Numbered from the stretch's first letter, positions 17,404 through 27,913 are shown. The stretch: 64,000 bases of DNA from an uncultured Alphaproteobacteria bacterium (GCA_902537415.1 CACBBC010000004.1:1-64000); one strand, 5' to 3'. Made by a program: numbers and translations. Notes: generated by a model not told the origin, from the sequence alone.

Positions 17404-19491
17404 TTAAAAACGATGGCCAAAATATTTTTTTGCCAAGTTTGGCTTTTCAACTGACCCGGAACTCTTACTATCGTATATCCAAACGGCCTCCAATACACGC
17501 TTTATATAGTTTCTTGTTTCTGGGTATGGTATCAATTCAATCCATACTAGGGGGTCAATACCCTTTTTTCTTGGATCTCCCATATTAGATAACCATTTTT
17601 TCAAATTTGCAGGACCAGCATTATAGGCAGCTAAAGTAAGAACTTTACTACCTTCGTACCTTTTTAATAAATACTTCAAATAATATGACCCTAAGCGAAT
17701 ATTATAATTCTCATCAGTTATGAGCTTTGACTTTTGATATTTAATTTTTAGTTTTCTAGCCACTTCTTTTGCCGTGTTAGGCATTAATTGCATTAAACCA
17801 AGCGCTCCCGTTCTAGACTTTGCGGCTCTAAAAAACTCGCTTTCTTGCCTTATAACCGATAAAACCAATGACTTATCGACATTCTGATCAAATGCAAAAT
17901 CTTTATTACTTGGGAACAATTCACTATGTAGGGGTGTTCCTTTTTCTGTTGACTTTTTCGCTACTGTCAGCGAGCCCTTTATAAATCCAGCGTCGTGAAG
18001 TATATGACAAAGCTTGTATCTTTCTTGCTCTGATAGGTACTTAGCCAGATGTCCAAATATATAATCAGACAAAACTCCCCTTTCCGCGAAATAAAGACTA
18101 GCGGCTACCTCAACTAGGTCTTTTTGATTATTTATCTTAAAACCTTTACTATCTTTTCTTGTCACATAACGTGGGCCAGGCTTTATCTTCAACCTTTCAA
18201 GAGAAAGCTGACCATAAAAGGAGTAATCATAGTTCGCCGATAAGGTAAAAAATTCCTGAGCACTCTTTTTGTCGTCCAATTGTATAAAGGTTCTTCCAAG
18301 CCAATAACCAATTCTAGCGCTAGCGATATCAAGTGAAATTATATCTTTATGATAACCAATTTCATTTAGATAGTTGGATTTTTCTTCCCACTCTTTTAGT
18401 AATGTAAAGAAATTTAAGAAATGTTTTTTCGCTAATTTAGGATCATTGAAGAATTCTAAAGCAATAAAACCTGCCAACCATTCAAGATAAAGAAAATCGC
18501 TAAGAGCGTTTGGATTGTCGGAAAAATTATATTTGGTGTTTGCTATTTCATAAGCTCTGTTAGCGTATCCTCCTCTCAGCGCTCTGAGAGAGTAAATTTG
18601 CTTAATTTGAAGCCATCTTTCATCTTCGATAATATCAAAATGCCTTGATGAATTTTTCCTAATAAGCTTTTGAGCCAAATCAAATTGGCCAGATCTCCTC
18701 AAAAGAGAGATGTAATCATATGCCACCCCTACATCATTGAAGTCTTTGGCTTTATACGTGAAATTTTTGGACAGTTTCTTTATTTCTTTATACTGTTTTA
18801 CACTCTTTAAAATTTTCAATTCCTTTTCATCTAAAAAACTTGAAATTCTATCCAACTCATTTAGGTCAGATTTTTTCTTAAAGTGTTTAAATCGCTGTGT
18901 AGCCATCTCAGCTAATTTACTTTTGTGATAGGTATTTAGATAGTTCCATTGTTTATCTGTCACTATTTGTCTTACAACTAGCTTTTCCAAAACCTCATTA
19001 AAAAATTCAGTATTAGTATTTGCGTTTAGTATCTGCAAGAGAGCTATCGAGCCTTGGGCTGTCTGAGGGAGGCAGTCGTCTTCATATAAACGAGATGAAA
19101 CCTCTTTTAGTTTTTTGCAATCTGCACCAACTTTGAAAAATGTTTGTATGTCTCTTCTTTTAACACTTTCGTCAATAGAGAGCTCTCCAAATTTTTTTAA
19201 TAAACGCTGTTGTGGCCAATGTTCATGATATTTCAAAAACTCTGAATATTCCAAAAAACTTCCTTCACCCTCCCGTAATTTTAGCCATTTGATGAACAAC
19301 AGCAAATTTTCATTATTGGTGGCTTTTATTTCATTTTGTGCCTCATCAAACATACTTGCATCAGAATACTTAAGTGCTTCTACTAAAACTTCTACATGCC
19401 CTCTATTTATGTAATCTTCCAAATCCTCAGCCATGCTTCCTTTAAAAAGAACAAGAATTGAAGTGAAAATTAGCAAAAACAGTTTTTTCAT
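17404..19491 (-). CDS. slt: Soluble lytic murein transglycosylase
   Basis: Cleaves peptidoglycan glycan strands in the periplasm, forming 1,6-anhydromuramyl ends. The 695-residue protein begins with a signal peptide (MKKLFLLIFTSILVLFKGSMA). It continues with a long alpha-helical superhelix and ends in an SLT domain. The catalytic Glu550 is in SVIRQESEFF, followed by SRTGALGLMQLMPNTA and the AAYNAGPANLKKWL motif. It is divergent from dapA across a 147-base spacer. The slt-dapA-smpB neighbourhood is common in Alphaproteobacteria. Confidence 0.94.
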   Translation of the reverse strand: MKKLFLLIFTSILVLFKGSMAEDLEDYINRGHVEVLVEALKYSDASMFDEAQNEIKATNNENLLLFIKWLKLREGEGSFLEYSEFLKYHEHWPQQRLLKKFGELSIDESVKRRDIQTFFKVGADCKKLKEVSSRLYEDDCLPQTAQGSIALLQILNANTNTEFFNEVLEKLVVRQIVTDKQWNYLNTYHKSKLAEMATQRFKHFKKKSDLNELDRISSFLDEKELKILKSVKQYKEIKKLSKNFTYKAKDFNDVGVAYDYISLLRRSGQFDLAQKLIRKNSSRHFDIIEDERWLQIKQIYSLRALRGGYANRAYEIANTKYNFSDNPNALSDFLYLEWLAGFIALEFFNDPKLAKKHFLNFFTLLKEWEEKSNYLNEIGYHKDIISLDIASARIGYWLGRTFIQLDDKKSAQEFFTLSANYDYSFYGQLSLERLKIKPGPRYVTRKDSKGFKINNQKDLVEVAASLYFAERGVLSDYIFGHLAKYLSEQERYKLCHILHDAGFIKGSLTVAKKSTEKGTPLHSELFPSNKDFAFDQNVDKSLVLSVIRQESEFFRAAKSRTGALGLMQLMPNTAKEVARKLKIKYQKSKLITDENYNIRLGSYYLKYLLKRYEGSKVLTLAAYNAGPANLKKWLSNMGDPRKKGIDPLVWIELIPYPETRNYIKRVLEAVWIYDSKSSGSVEKPNLAKKYFGHRF

Positions 19492-19638
19492 AATAAGGAT
19501 TTTACCTATCTTGATTTGGTTATCTGAAAAAATGCAGAATTGTAAACTCAGAGTTTTGGGAACGAGATTATGAATCTTGCGAATTTTTGTTTCCTATATA
19601 TTATGTTACAATTGTAATTATTGAAAAGGTTAAAAATA

Positions 19639-20526
19639 ATGTTTAAAGGTTCGATCCCTGCACTGATTACTCCGTTTAAAAATGGAGAAGTTGACTTTTC
19701 TGCACTTGAGAATTTAGTTGAGTGGCATATCAGCGAGGGTAGTTCTGCAATAGTGGCCGTTGGAACAACTGGTGAATCTCCGACACTGAGTCATCAAGAA
19801 CATAAAGAAGTTGTGGAAGCGATAATAAACTTTTCAGGAAAGAGGATACCAATAATAGCTGGTGCAGGCTCCAATAGTACTGCCGAGTCTATAGAACTTA
19901 TGGAATTTTCTGAAAAAGTAGGAGCTGATGCTGCGTTAGTAGTTACTCCATACTACAACAAACCAAATCAAAAAGGTCTTCTTAATCATTACACAACACT
20001 GCATGATAACTCAAATTTGCCTATTATAATTTATAATATTCCAGGTCGATCAATCATTGATATGAGCCCTGATACTATGGGTCAGTTATCTAAATTACCA
20101 CGAATTATTGGGGTAAAAGATGCAACTGGTGATGTCTCTAGGGTTTCTGATACCAGAGAAACGTGTGGAACGAATTTTCTCCAATTATCTGGCGAGGATG
20201 CCTCCGCGCTAGGGTTTAATGCGCATGGTGGTGTAGGTTGCATTTCGGTAATTGCAAATATTGCTCCAAAACTTTCAGCACTCTTTCAAGATTCGATGCT
20301 GGCTGGTAATTATAAAGAAGCACTTGAATATCAGGATAAACTACTACCCCTTCACCGTGCCGCCTTCGCAGAGCCAAGCCCAGCGCCGACTAAATACGCT
20401 CTAAGCCTACTTAGCAAATGTGAAAATGAAGTGAGAGCACCTCTTTGTACAATATCTACAGAGACAGAGAGCCAGATAAAATCAGCTATGCATACCGCAG
20501 GTTTAATCTCCGCTTCCGATGAGTAA
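19639..20526 (+). CDS. dapA: 4-hydroxy-tetrahydrodipicolinate synthase
   Basis: Condenses pyruvate with aspartate semialdehyde, the first step specific to lysine and meso-diaminopimelate synthesis. The TIM-barrel protein is 295 residues. Visible are [14 protein letters not shown] (substrate Thr-Thr), the catalytic Tyr in YNIPGRS, and the Schiff-base Lys in [10 protein letters not shown]. The ATG at 19639 is chosen because [13 protein letters not shown] is the family start and AAAGG lies a suitable distance upstream; a TTG 18 bases earlier is less likely. The end overlaps smpB by eight bases. Confidence 0.97.
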   Translation: MFKGSIPALITPFKNGEVDFSALENLVEWHISEGSSAIVAVGTTGESPTLSHQEHKEVVEAIINFSGKRIPIIAGAGSNSTAESIELMEFSEKVGADAALVVTPYYNKPNQKGLLNHYTTLHDNSNLPIIIYNIPGRSIIDMSPDTMGQLSKLPRIIGVKDATGDVSRVSDTRETCGTNFLQLSGEDASALGFNAHGGVGCISVIANIAPKLSALFQDSMLAGNYKEALEYQDKLLPLHRAAFAEPSPAPTKYALSLLSKCENEVRAPLCTISTETESQIKSAMHTAGLISASDE

Positions 20527-20986
20527 AAAAAAAGTATCATCCAAATCACTCGCCGAAAATCGCAAAGCTAGATACAATTACGAGATTGGTGAGACCCTTG
20601 AGTGTGGTCTGGTTTTGGTGGGTTCAGAAGTGAAGTCTCTGAGAGATAGCGGGGGTCTTATTGCTGAAAGTTATGCAAGTATCGAGGAAGGAGAGTTGTG
20701 GCTGATTAACTGTTATATACCTCTTCACAGCAATTCAAAAACATTTGGCCATGAAGAAAGAAGAAGGCGCAAACTACTTATCAATAAAAAGCAACTGAAG
20801 AAACTGTGGGTAAATTTAACTAGGGAAAGAATGACTCTTATTCCTCTAAAACTTTACTTAAACGAAAAAGGGAAAGTTAAACTTTTAATTGGTATTGCCA
20901 AAGGAAAAAAGGTCGTTGATAAGAGACAAACCGAGAAAAAGAGAGATTGGCAAAGGGAAAAATCAAGACTATTGAAGCATAGCTAA
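20519..20986 (+). CDS. smpB: SsrA-binding protein SmpB
   Basis: Binds tmRNA and brings it to stalled ribosomes for trans-translation. The 155-residue length is normal. Family blocks seen are [45 protein letters not shown] and RRKLLI, with a basic C-terminal tail ending [14 protein letters not shown] that reaches into the mRNA channel. It overlaps dapA by eight bases, so the two are translationally coupled. The ssrA gene itself is not in the window. Confidence 0.96.
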   Translation: MSKKKVSSKSLAENRKARYNYEIGETLECGLVLVGSEVKSLRDSGGLIAESYASIEEGELWLINCYIPLHSNSKTFGHEERRRRKLLINKKQLKKLWVNLTRERMTLIPLKLYLNEKGKVKLLIGIAKGKKVVDKRQTEKKRDWQREKSRLLKHS

Positions 20987-20988
20987 TA

Positions 20989-21633
20989 TCATGCATTTAT
21001 TTCGCGAGCTGATAAAACTATCCTTCTAAATGGGATCAAGAATAAGGATGCCAGAACTAATTTTACCATAAAATCAGCTACAGCCATACTTACCCAAAAA
21101 GGTGTGTCTATTGGAAAAAAGTTCAACAGCGCTGATGCCTCGTTCGCCCAAGCTACATCATTTTGTGGTTCAATAAATACGAATGTTGCTGAAAACGCTA
21201 TAGAGAAGAATATCAACGTATCGAGAGCCGAGCCTATTGTTGATGATACCAAAGGGGGAACCCACCATCTTAATTTTCTAAAGAAATGAAAGATATAAGT
21301 GTCACTAAAATGTGCTATCAAGAATGCAAGACCTGAGCCCACAGCAATCCTTAAGGTAACCAAAGGACCAAACTCGCCTTCAATTTGACTACCAATTAAA
21401 GAACATATAACCCCGACGACAAAACCCCAAAAAATTACTTGCCTTGCTCTTCTGGGACCCTCTAATTTATTCACAACATCATTAATCAGAAAAGCTATTG
21501 GATAGGTAAACGCTCCATAAGTTAAAAAAGCACCTAGATAAAACTGGACCAGTATATTGGAAAGAATAACCACTGAGGCCATCATCATAATTGCTATAAA
21601 TGTGGTCTTATTATCTATTGCTCGCTCTTCCAT
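20989..21633 (-). CDS. Queuosine precursor transporter (VUT family, YhhQ-like)
   Basis: Inner-membrane transporter of the vitamin-uptake-transporter family, thought to import queuosine precursors such as preQ0/preQ1. The 214-residue protein has about six membrane segments. It carries the family stretch YGAFTYPIAFLINDVVNK, followed by GPRRARQVIFWGF. It starts 19 bases inside the end of gshB, an unusually long overlap, and its end faces smpB at a two-base distance. The family call is firm; substrate is from family knowledge. Confidence 0.85.
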   Translation of the reverse strand: MEERAIDNKTTFIAIMMMASVVILSNILVQFYLGAFLTYGAFTYPIAFLINDVVNKLEGPRRARQVIFWGFVVGVICSLIGSQIEGEFGPLVTLRIAVGSGLAFLIAHFSDTYIFHFFRKLRWWVPPLVSSTIGSALDTLIFFSIAFSATFVFIEPQNDVAWANEASALLNFFPIDTPFWVSMAVADFMVKLVLASLFLIPFRRIVLSAREINA

Positions 21634-22568
21634 TTTTTCTCAATACCTTCCCAAATTGTTTGCGCATAATTCTTGTTTTCGAAGCGCTCTAGTTCTTGTA
21701 AGCCCGTAGGCGAAGTCACATTTATTTCTGTTAAATGCTGACCAATTACATCTATTCCCACGAAAAATAAATTTTTCTTTTTCAACACCGGTGAGAGCCT
21801 TTTACATATTTCATTATCTCTTGCAGTCAAGTTTGACTTTGCAGGTGTACCACCAACATGCATATTTGATCGAATATCGTCCTGAGGGGGAATACGGTTG
21901 ATAGCACCAATCGGCTCTCCATCAACTAAAATAATTCTCTTATCTCCATTAGACACATCTGGCAAAAATTGTTGAACAATGATTGGCTCTCTTGAGTTAT
22001 TTACGAATGTTTCAAAGAAAACATTTAAGTTTTTGTCGCCTTCGACCAATCTAAAAACACCTGTCCCTCCATTTCCATATAGAGGCTTAAGAATTACATC
22101 TTTGTATCTATTTCGAAAATCAATAATTGACCTTAGGCTTCTTGTAATAACGGTTGGTGGCATTAAGTCTATGAAGTCGAGAACTAAAAGTTTTTCTGGG
22201 GAGTTTCTCACCCAATATGGGTCATTGAGAACTAAAGTTTTGCCTCTGAGCCTTTCTAACAAGAATGTCGTAGTTATGTAAAGCATATCGAAGGGAGGAT
22301 CTTGTCTTAAGAAGACTATATCTATTTCCTCCGACAAATCTATTTTCTGCTCTTTTTGCAGAGAGATAACAGGTTTTCCTTCCCGGTCTATATCTACTTT
22401 CTGGCCATACGCAATAATGTTCCCGCTTTCATAGACTAAGCTTTCAGGATTAAAATAGTATATTTGATGACCCCTTTTTTGGCCTTCCTCTGCCAATCTA
22501 AATGAAGTGTCTCCGTTAATGTCGACATCAGATATTGGATCCATCTGAAATGCTATCTTGAGTTTCAT
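21615..22568 (-). CDS. gshB: Glutathione synthetase
   Basis: ATP-grasp ligase that joins glycine to gamma-glutamylcysteine. The 317 residues match the proteobacterial family, beginning KIAFQMDPISDVDINGDTSF. The ATP-grasp lid appears as LKPLYGNGGTGVFRL, and the metal-binding end as GIDVIGQHLTEINVTSPTGL. It follows rsmI after 19 bases on the same strand, as in many Alphaproteobacteria, although the yraN gene often found between them is missing. The queuosine precursor transporter overlaps its end. Confidence 0.96.
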   Translation of the reverse strand: MKLKIAFQMDPISDVDINGDTSFRLAEEGQKRGHQIYYFNPESLVYESGNIIAYGQKVDIDREGKPVISLQKEQKIDLSEEIDIVFLRQDPPFDMLYITTTFLLERLRGKTLVLNDPYWVRNSPEKLLVLDFIDLMPPTVITRSLRSIIDFRNRYKDVILKPLYGNGGTGVFRLVEGDKNLNVFFETFVNNSREPIIVQQFLPDVSNGDKRIILVDGEPIGAINRIPPQDDIRSNMHVGGTPAKSNLTARDNEICKRLSPVLKKKNLFFVGIDVIGQHLTEINVTSPTGLQELERFENKNYAQTIWEGIEKKWKSEQ

Positions 22569-22587
22569 AAATACATACCAATCTAGG

Positions 22588-23457
22588 TTAATTGTTATCT
22601 TTAAATATCGTTAGGGCTTTTTTATATATAACTTTTTTTGGGATATTTAGCTTCTCAGCTAGAAAATCCACTGAATCTTTCATACTCATCGATTTTTTTA
22701 TTTTTCTAAGCTGTTCATCTAGGTTTTTCAAGTCAAAATCTCGAGCCTCATTTTTTCCTACTACAATTACAAACTCTCCTTTTAAGGATCTCATTTTTTT
22801 TGTTACCTTTATACCTTCTTGTGCTTTGAACCTGGTTATCTCTTCATTTAATTTCGTTAGCTCCCTACAGATACATATTTCAGTGGATGGTCTGCAAGTT
22901 TCTGCTAATAATTCCAACGTTTTTTGCAGTCTCTTGCCACTCTCAAAAATAATCAAAGAAGAACCTAGATTTAAATACGTTTCTAATAGTTTTTTCTTCT
23001 TGCTTTTAGTATTCGGTAAAAACCCCAAAAAACTAAACGTATCCGTTGGCAAGCCTGATACTGTTAATGCCGCAATAGCAGAGGAGGGTCCAGGAACGCT
23101 AAAAACCTCAAAACCCTCTTCAATTGTAGTCTTTACCAGTTTATAACCAGGATCTGAAATCAATGGTGTGCCCGCGTCACTGACTAAAGCCACACTTTTG
23201 CCTTGTTTAATTAATTCTATTATTTTCCCTCTTGTATGAGCTGAGCTATGATCGTGATATGAAATTATAGACTTTATTGATTTGCTAATTTTCAATAATT
23301 TAAATAGTGATCTTACACTTCGAGTATCTTCGCCAGCTACATAATCAGAATTACTTAACATATGTAGTGCTCTAAAACTGATATCACTTAGACAGCCCAC
23401 TGGAAGTGAAACAAGATATAAGCCGGACTTAATTTCTGGATACACAAATTCGTTCAT
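22588..23457 (-). CDS. rsmI: 16S rRNA (cytidine-1402-2'-O)-methyltransferase
   Basis: SAM-dependent tetrapyrrole-methylase-fold enzyme that methylates the ribose of C1402 in the ribosomal P site. The protein is 289 residues. Visible are AGEDTRSVRSLF, the YHDHSSAHTRGKI segment, LVSDAGTPLISDPGYKLV and VPGPSSAIAALTVSGLPTD, all signature RsmI blocks. The N-terminal LVSLPVGCLSDIS replaces the common VATPIGNLxDI consensus at several positions, which is odd in a conserved loop. It leads an apparent rsmI-gshB-transporter operon. Confidence 0.93.
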   Translation of the reverse strand: MNEFVYPEIKSGLYLVSLPVGCLSDISFRALHMLSNSDYVAGEDTRSVRSLFKLLKISKSIKSIISYHDHSSAHTRGKIIELIKQGKSVALVSDAGTPLISDPGYKLVKTTIEEGFEVFSVPGPSSAIAALTVSGLPTDTFSFLGFLPNTKSKKKKLLETYLNLGSSLIIFESGKRLQKTLELLAETCRPSTEICICRELTKLNEEITRFKAQEGIKVTKKMRSLKGEFVIVVGKNEARDFDLKNLDEQLRKIKKSMSMKDSVDFLAEKLNIPKKVIYKKALTIFKDNN

Positions 23458-23574
23458 ACTTATTCAAAAATCTCGCAATTTAATATAACTTCTCAATCTA
23501 AAGCTTTCCAGACTTTGTAAATTTTTTAATAATTCTCTCGTGTAGTCTAACTAAATATAATATTACTCTAGTTT

Positions 23575-26349
23575 ATGCAGACAGCAAAGAAGACCATAAT
23601 CGAATTGGATAGTTACAGAGAAAAGTTAAATAAGGAACTTTTAGATTTAACTATTCCCAATAATCCAGATGTGAAGACAAGAGCAAAGATAACATCCATT
23701 CTTAGAGCTTCTAATGAGCTTATGACCCAAGTCGCTTTTGATTTTCTGAACAAACGCCCTTTTTTAGGCAACGAAGCGAAAAGCCTTTTTTGTAGAAAAA
23801 CAGATATATTGGTTACTACTGTTTTTAATCTAGTCCATAAAAAATTTCATCCATTTACTCACCCTTCTGAAAGTCAAAGCTTATCGTTAGTTGCTGTAGG
23901 AGGTTTCGGAAGGGGTGAAATGGCTCCTTATTCCGACATAGATTTATTATTCCTGTCCAATAAACGTCAGACAGGTTGGGCTAAGAGTGTAGTGGGTTCA
24001 GTATTGTATCTACTTTGGGATTTAAAATTTAAAGTAGGTCACTCATCTAGAACTATATCTGATTGTGTTCAACTAGGTTTGGATGACTTAACAATACGAA
24101 CCTCAATGCTGGAGAAGAGATACTTATGTGGAAGTAGAGACTTATTTGAAGAATTAGAGACTACGCTAAAGAAAAAAGTTTTTTCGAAAAAAGCATCGAA
24201 TTTTGTGGAAGGAAAGCTTTCGGAGAGAGCAGAAAGACACCTTAAGCATGCTAATGCGCGGTATATACTGGAGCCAAATATTAAAGAAGGTAAGGGAGGA
24301 CTACGAGACCTCCATACCTTATACTGGATATCAAAATATATTTATAAAACCGATAACATCCAATCGCTTATAGAGAAAAAGATCTTTAAGAAGAGCGAGC
24401 TAGAAATATTTACGGAAGCGGAAAATTTTCTTTGGTTTATAAGGTGTAAAATTCATCAAATATCAGGTTACGCTAATGAGAAATTAACTTTTAACATTCA
24501 AGCTGATTTAGCAAAAAGCTTAAATATTGAAGATGATAACTCGAGAAGAGGCGTAGAGATATTTATGCAAAAATATTTTCTGCAGGCAAAAAATGTTGGA
24601 GATCTTACGAGAATATTCTTAACTGCAATAGAAGAGAATTATTTGGCAAAGAAAAAAGGATTTAAGAGAAACCTCTCAGAACTGCTGGGGCTTTCTGGAA
24701 GATCATTAAAGCAATTGCAACCAGGGTTAATTATTGAAAAAGGCAGGCTCAATATTAAAGATAAAAATTTTTTAACAGAAAAACCCATAAATATTTTAAA
24801 GCTATTTATTTGTGCCCTCGATTCTAAAATACTAATTCATCCACAAGCATTAAGACTAGTTTCACAAAATTTAGATTTGGTAGACTCTGAGCTCAAAAAT
24901 AGTTTTGAGGCAAATGACCTTTTTTTAAGTTTATTGATTGACTACGGCAATCCCGAAAGAGTTCTGAGAAGAATGAACGAAGTTGGGTTTTTAGGGGCAT
25001 TTATACCTGACTTTGGCAGAATTGTAGCGTTAATGCAGTTTAATATGTACCACTGGTTCACTGTCGACGAACATACGATTCAATGCTTAAAAGTTTTATC
25101 CGAGATTGAAAAATTACCTAAAAACTATGGAACGGCTGTAGAGGAAATATTTTCGAGGAAAATTCTTAATAGAAAAGTACTGTATCTCTCAATACTCTTT
25201 CATGATATTGGAAAGGGGCTAGAAAATGACCACTCTATTGAGGGTGAGAAAATTGCCAGCAAATTATGTAAAAGGTTTTCTCTGAAAGATAGTGAGCGTA
25301 AGAAAATTTGCTGGTTAGTGAGAAATCATTTAATGATGTCTGATTTTGCTCAAAAACGCGATTTATCAGACCAAAAAACAATTATAGATTTTCAAGAGTA
25401 TGTCACAGATAGAGAAACACTAGATCTACTATTTATACTCACTGTTTGTGATATAAAAGGGGTATCTTCTGATGCATGGAACAATTGGAAAAAGTCTCTA
25501 CTTGAGAGCCTTTACTTTCAAACACTTAAATTGGTTTCAAAAGATATCAAGGTTGAAACAAGGTCAGAGCGAATAGATACAGCAAAGACAAAGCTTAAGG
25601 GATATCTCCAAGGGTTTAACAATGAAGATATCAAAAAGGAAACTTTGCGCCATTTTGATGCTTATTGGCTAGTTTTAGATACGCCAACCCAAAAGCTTAT
25701 AGCCGAAATGATCATAAGGCTTGAGCAAGATCCATTGCAGGTTGAACCAGCATATGACAACGAGCGTGATATAACAAAGATAATTTTTGTCATGGAAGAC
25801 CATCCTGGCATTTTTTCAAGATTGGCAGGAGCACTAGCAATTGCCTCCGCTAATGTTATTGATGCAAAAACATTTACAACAAAAGACGGAATAGCAATTT
25901 TCATTTTTTGGATACAAGACAATCTTGGAAAAAAATATGATGAAAGAAAAACTAAAAAGTTGTTAGAAACAGTTAAGAAAACTCTTTCAGGTGAGATTAT
26001 CACAAAATCAATTCTAGAGAAACAAGACAAAATAAAAGATCGTGAGAAGTACTTTGAGGTTCCCACAAAGATTTCTTTTGATAACAAAGGGTCGCATAAA
26101 CAAACTATGATTGAAGTTGATACACGAGATAGATTAGGCCTTCTATATAACATAACAAATACACTATTTCGGAACCAAATTACGATAAGGTCTGCGGTAA
26201 TTGCTACATATGGAGAGCAAGCTGTAGACACTTTTTATGTAAATGATTTATTTGGCGAAAAAATTACATCCTCACAAAAGCTAGAGCAAGTTAGGAAGGA
26301 GCTTTTGTTTTATCTTGATAAACATTTTAAGAAGGCGCTAAAAAATTAA
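23575..26349 (+). CDS. glnD: PII uridylyltransferase / uridylyl-removing enzyme
   Basis: Nitrogen sensor that adds or removes UMP on PII according to glutamine level. The 924-residue protein has the full domain order: a nucleotidyltransferase with VGGFGRGEMAPYSDIDLLFL (about 107-127), a GlnE-like linker, an HD domain with FHDIGKG (about 540), and two ACT domains at about 741 (DHPGIFSRLAGALA) and 848 (DTRDRLGLLYNITNTL). All catalytic Asp and His motifs are present. Its stop codon overlaps the murJ start by one base. PII and GlnE are not in the window. Confidence 0.96.
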   Translation: MQTAKKTIIELDSYREKLNKELLDLTIPNNPDVKTRAKITSILRASNELMTQVAFDFLNKRPFLGNEAKSLFCRKTDILVTTVFNLVHKKFHPFTHPSESQSLSLVAVGGFGRGEMAPYSDIDLLFLSNKRQTGWAKSVVGSVLYLLWDLKFKVGHSSRTISDCVQLGLDDLTIRTSMLEKRYLCGSRDLFEELETTLKKKVFSKKASNFVEGKLSERAERHLKHANARYILEPNIKEGKGGLRDLHTLYWISKYIYKTDNIQSLIEKKIFKKSELEIFTEAENFLWFIRCKIHQISGYANEKLTFNIQADLAKSLNIEDDNSRRGVEIFMQKYFLQAKNVGDLTRIFLTAIEENYLAKKKGFKRNLSELLGLSGRSLKQLQPGLIIEKGRLNIKDKNFLTEKPINILKLFICALDSKILIHPQALRLVSQNLDLVDSELKNSFEANDLFLSLLIDYGNPERVLRRMNEVGFLGAFIPDFGRIVALMQFNMYHWFTVDEHTIQCLKVLSEIEKLPKNYGTAVEEIFSRKILNRKVLYLSILFHDIGKGLENDHSIEGEKIASKLCKRFSLKDSERKKICWLVRNHLMMSDFAQKRDLSDQKTIIDFQEYVTDRETLDLLFILTVCDIKGVSSDAWNNWKKSLLESLYFQTLKLVSKDIKVETRSERIDTAKTKLKGYLQGFNNEDIKKETLRHFDAYWLVLDTPTQKLIAEMIIRLEQDPLQVEPAYDNERDITKIIFVMEDHPGIFSRLAGALAIASANVIDAKTFTTKDGIAIFIFWIQDNLGKKYDERKTKKLLETVKKTLSGEIITKSILEKQDKIKDREKYFEVPTKISFDNKGSHKQTMIEVDTRDRLGLLYNITNTLFRNQITIRSAVIATYGEQAVDTFYVNDLFGEKITSSQKLEQVRKELLFYLDKHFKKALKN

Positions 26350-27896
26350 TGACAAAGAAATCCTCTCTTATTAATAACTTCTCAATTGTTGGTCTTTGGA
26401 CACTCTTTAGCCGAATATTGGGATTTTTGCGCGATATTTTTCTAGCTCTTTTTCTTGGTTCAGGTCCAGTGGCTCAGGCTTTTTTACTCGCATTTACTGT
26501 TCCGAATATGCTTAGGCGAATATTTGCTGAGGGTTCATTTAATAAAGTGTTTATACCGATTTTTATAGGTGTCAAAGGTAGAAAAAAAAACACAAACGAG
26601 CTGGTGACAATTGTGTTTTTTTCTCTTTTTATAATCCTAGGTTTGGTTTCAATACTAGGAGTGATTTTTATGCCTGTTTTAATAAAAGCACTTGCGTTTG
26701 GTTTTTTATATGACGAAAGGTTCGAATTGGCAGTACTATATGGTAGGATAATGTTTCCGTACATTCTTCTCATCTCACTGGTACAATTATTCAATTCAGT
26801 GCTTAATGCTCTCAACCTATATCACATCAGTACCGCTACGCAGGGTGTTTTAAACTTATTTCTTATTGGTTCATTAATTTTTTCTGCCCTTTACTCTGGT
26901 GATTTTGGTTATAATCTTTGCGTAGCTGTATTGGCTTCTGGCTTTGTCAACTTAGTAATGGTTTTCATAGCATGCAGGTTGAATGGAATTTCTCTTACTT
27001 CAGTAAATTTATCTGCCTTAAATCCGAATCTAAGTATCTCAAAAGAACTATTTTTGAAATCAATACCCATTAGTTTAGCAAGTGGCGTTTCACAAATAAA
27101 TCTCGTAGTGGGAAGACAAATATCATCACTTTTTGATGGTGCTATGGTATGGCTTATTTACGCTGATAGGCTTGCACAGCTTCCAATTGCGCTTATTGGG
27201 GTTGCTTTAAATGTTGTTACTCTACCAAAACTTAGTTCTCTCAAAAAAAGTGGTCGAAAAGTTGAGGGCAACTCATATCTAAACCGGTCTATGCAACTGT
27301 CCCTTATTTTTGCACTGCCTGCCTCTGTAGGTTTAATATCTTTGAATTCCGAGATCATATTGTCTCTATTTCAAAGAGGCAATTTTTTAGTGAATGATGC
27401 TATTCAAACCAGTAAAGCTTTATCAATTTACGGCTTAAGTATTATACCAATAAGCTTACAAATGCTATTACTCAACTTTTATTTTGCAGAGAAAAATATC
27501 AGGATACCTTTTTATTACTCGCTGGCATCTGTTTTCTTAAACGTAAGTCTTGCTTATACCCTACTAGATACATTCAAGTTTTTAGCGCCTCCAATAGCAT
27601 ACGCAATCACAAATTGGTTGGTGTTTATTTCATTAGTCTATCATACCTACAAATTTGGTTTTTATTTTAATAGTGCTTTTAAACGGGGCCTTCCAAGGAT
27701 TGTCCTTAGCAGTTGTTTTATGCTCATTTTGTTAATATTGACGAAATCTTTTACACTTCAGTATTTTTCTACACAAATCCTCACAATCCTATGGTTAAGT
27801 ATGGTCATACCCCTATCAGGAATTTGTTATTTTGCATGCCTAAAGTTTTTGGGTATATTGGATAAGAATTTTTGGGTCAATGACTTTAGTAAATAA
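26349..27896 (+). CDS. murJ: Lipid II flippase MurJ
   Basis: Polytopic membrane protein of the MOP superfamily that flips the peptidoglycan precursor lipid II to the periplasmic face. The 515 residues form about 14 hydrophobic segments. The N-terminus shows the MurJ signature: FSRILGFLRDIFLALFLG, then AFTVPNMLRRIFAEGSFNKVF, holding the conserved arginines of the cavity. The start ATG overlaps the glnD stop, so translation is probably coupled. The glnD-murJ-trpS order is typical of Alphaproteobacteria. Confidence 0.95.
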   Translation: MTKKSSLINNFSIVGLWTLFSRILGFLRDIFLALFLGSGPVAQAFLLAFTVPNMLRRIFAEGSFNKVFIPIFIGVKGRKKNTNELVTIVFFSLFIILGLVSILGVIFMPVLIKALAFGFLYDERFELAVLYGRIMFPYILLISLVQLFNSVLNALNLYHISTATQGVLNLFLIGSLIFSALYSGDFGYNLCVAVLASGFVNLVMVFIACRLNGISLTSVNLSALNPNLSISKELFLKSIPISLASGVSQINLVVGRQISSLFDGAMVWLIYADRLAQLPIALIGVALNVVTLPKLSSLKKSGRKVEGNSYLNRSMQLSLIFALPASVGLISLNSEIILSLFQRGNFLVNDAIQTSKALSIYGLSIIPISLQMLLLNFYFAEKNIRIPFYYSLASVFLNVSLAYTLLDTFKFLAPPIAYAITNWLVFISLVYHTYKFGFYFNSAFKRGLPRIVLSSCFMLILLILTKSFTLQYFSTQILTILWLSMVIPLSGICYFACLKFLGILDKNFWVNDFSK

Positions 27897-27913
27897 TATA
27901 AGAGACGTTTTTG

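Noticed and set aside
19621-19638. TTG 19621 as the start of dapA
   Set aside because: ATG 19639 has the ribosome-binding site and the family N-terminus.
25662-26231. A 189-residue open frame on the minus strand inside glnD
   Set aside because: It lies opposite the intact ACT region of glnD and encodes no recognised family; it is a shadow of the real gene.
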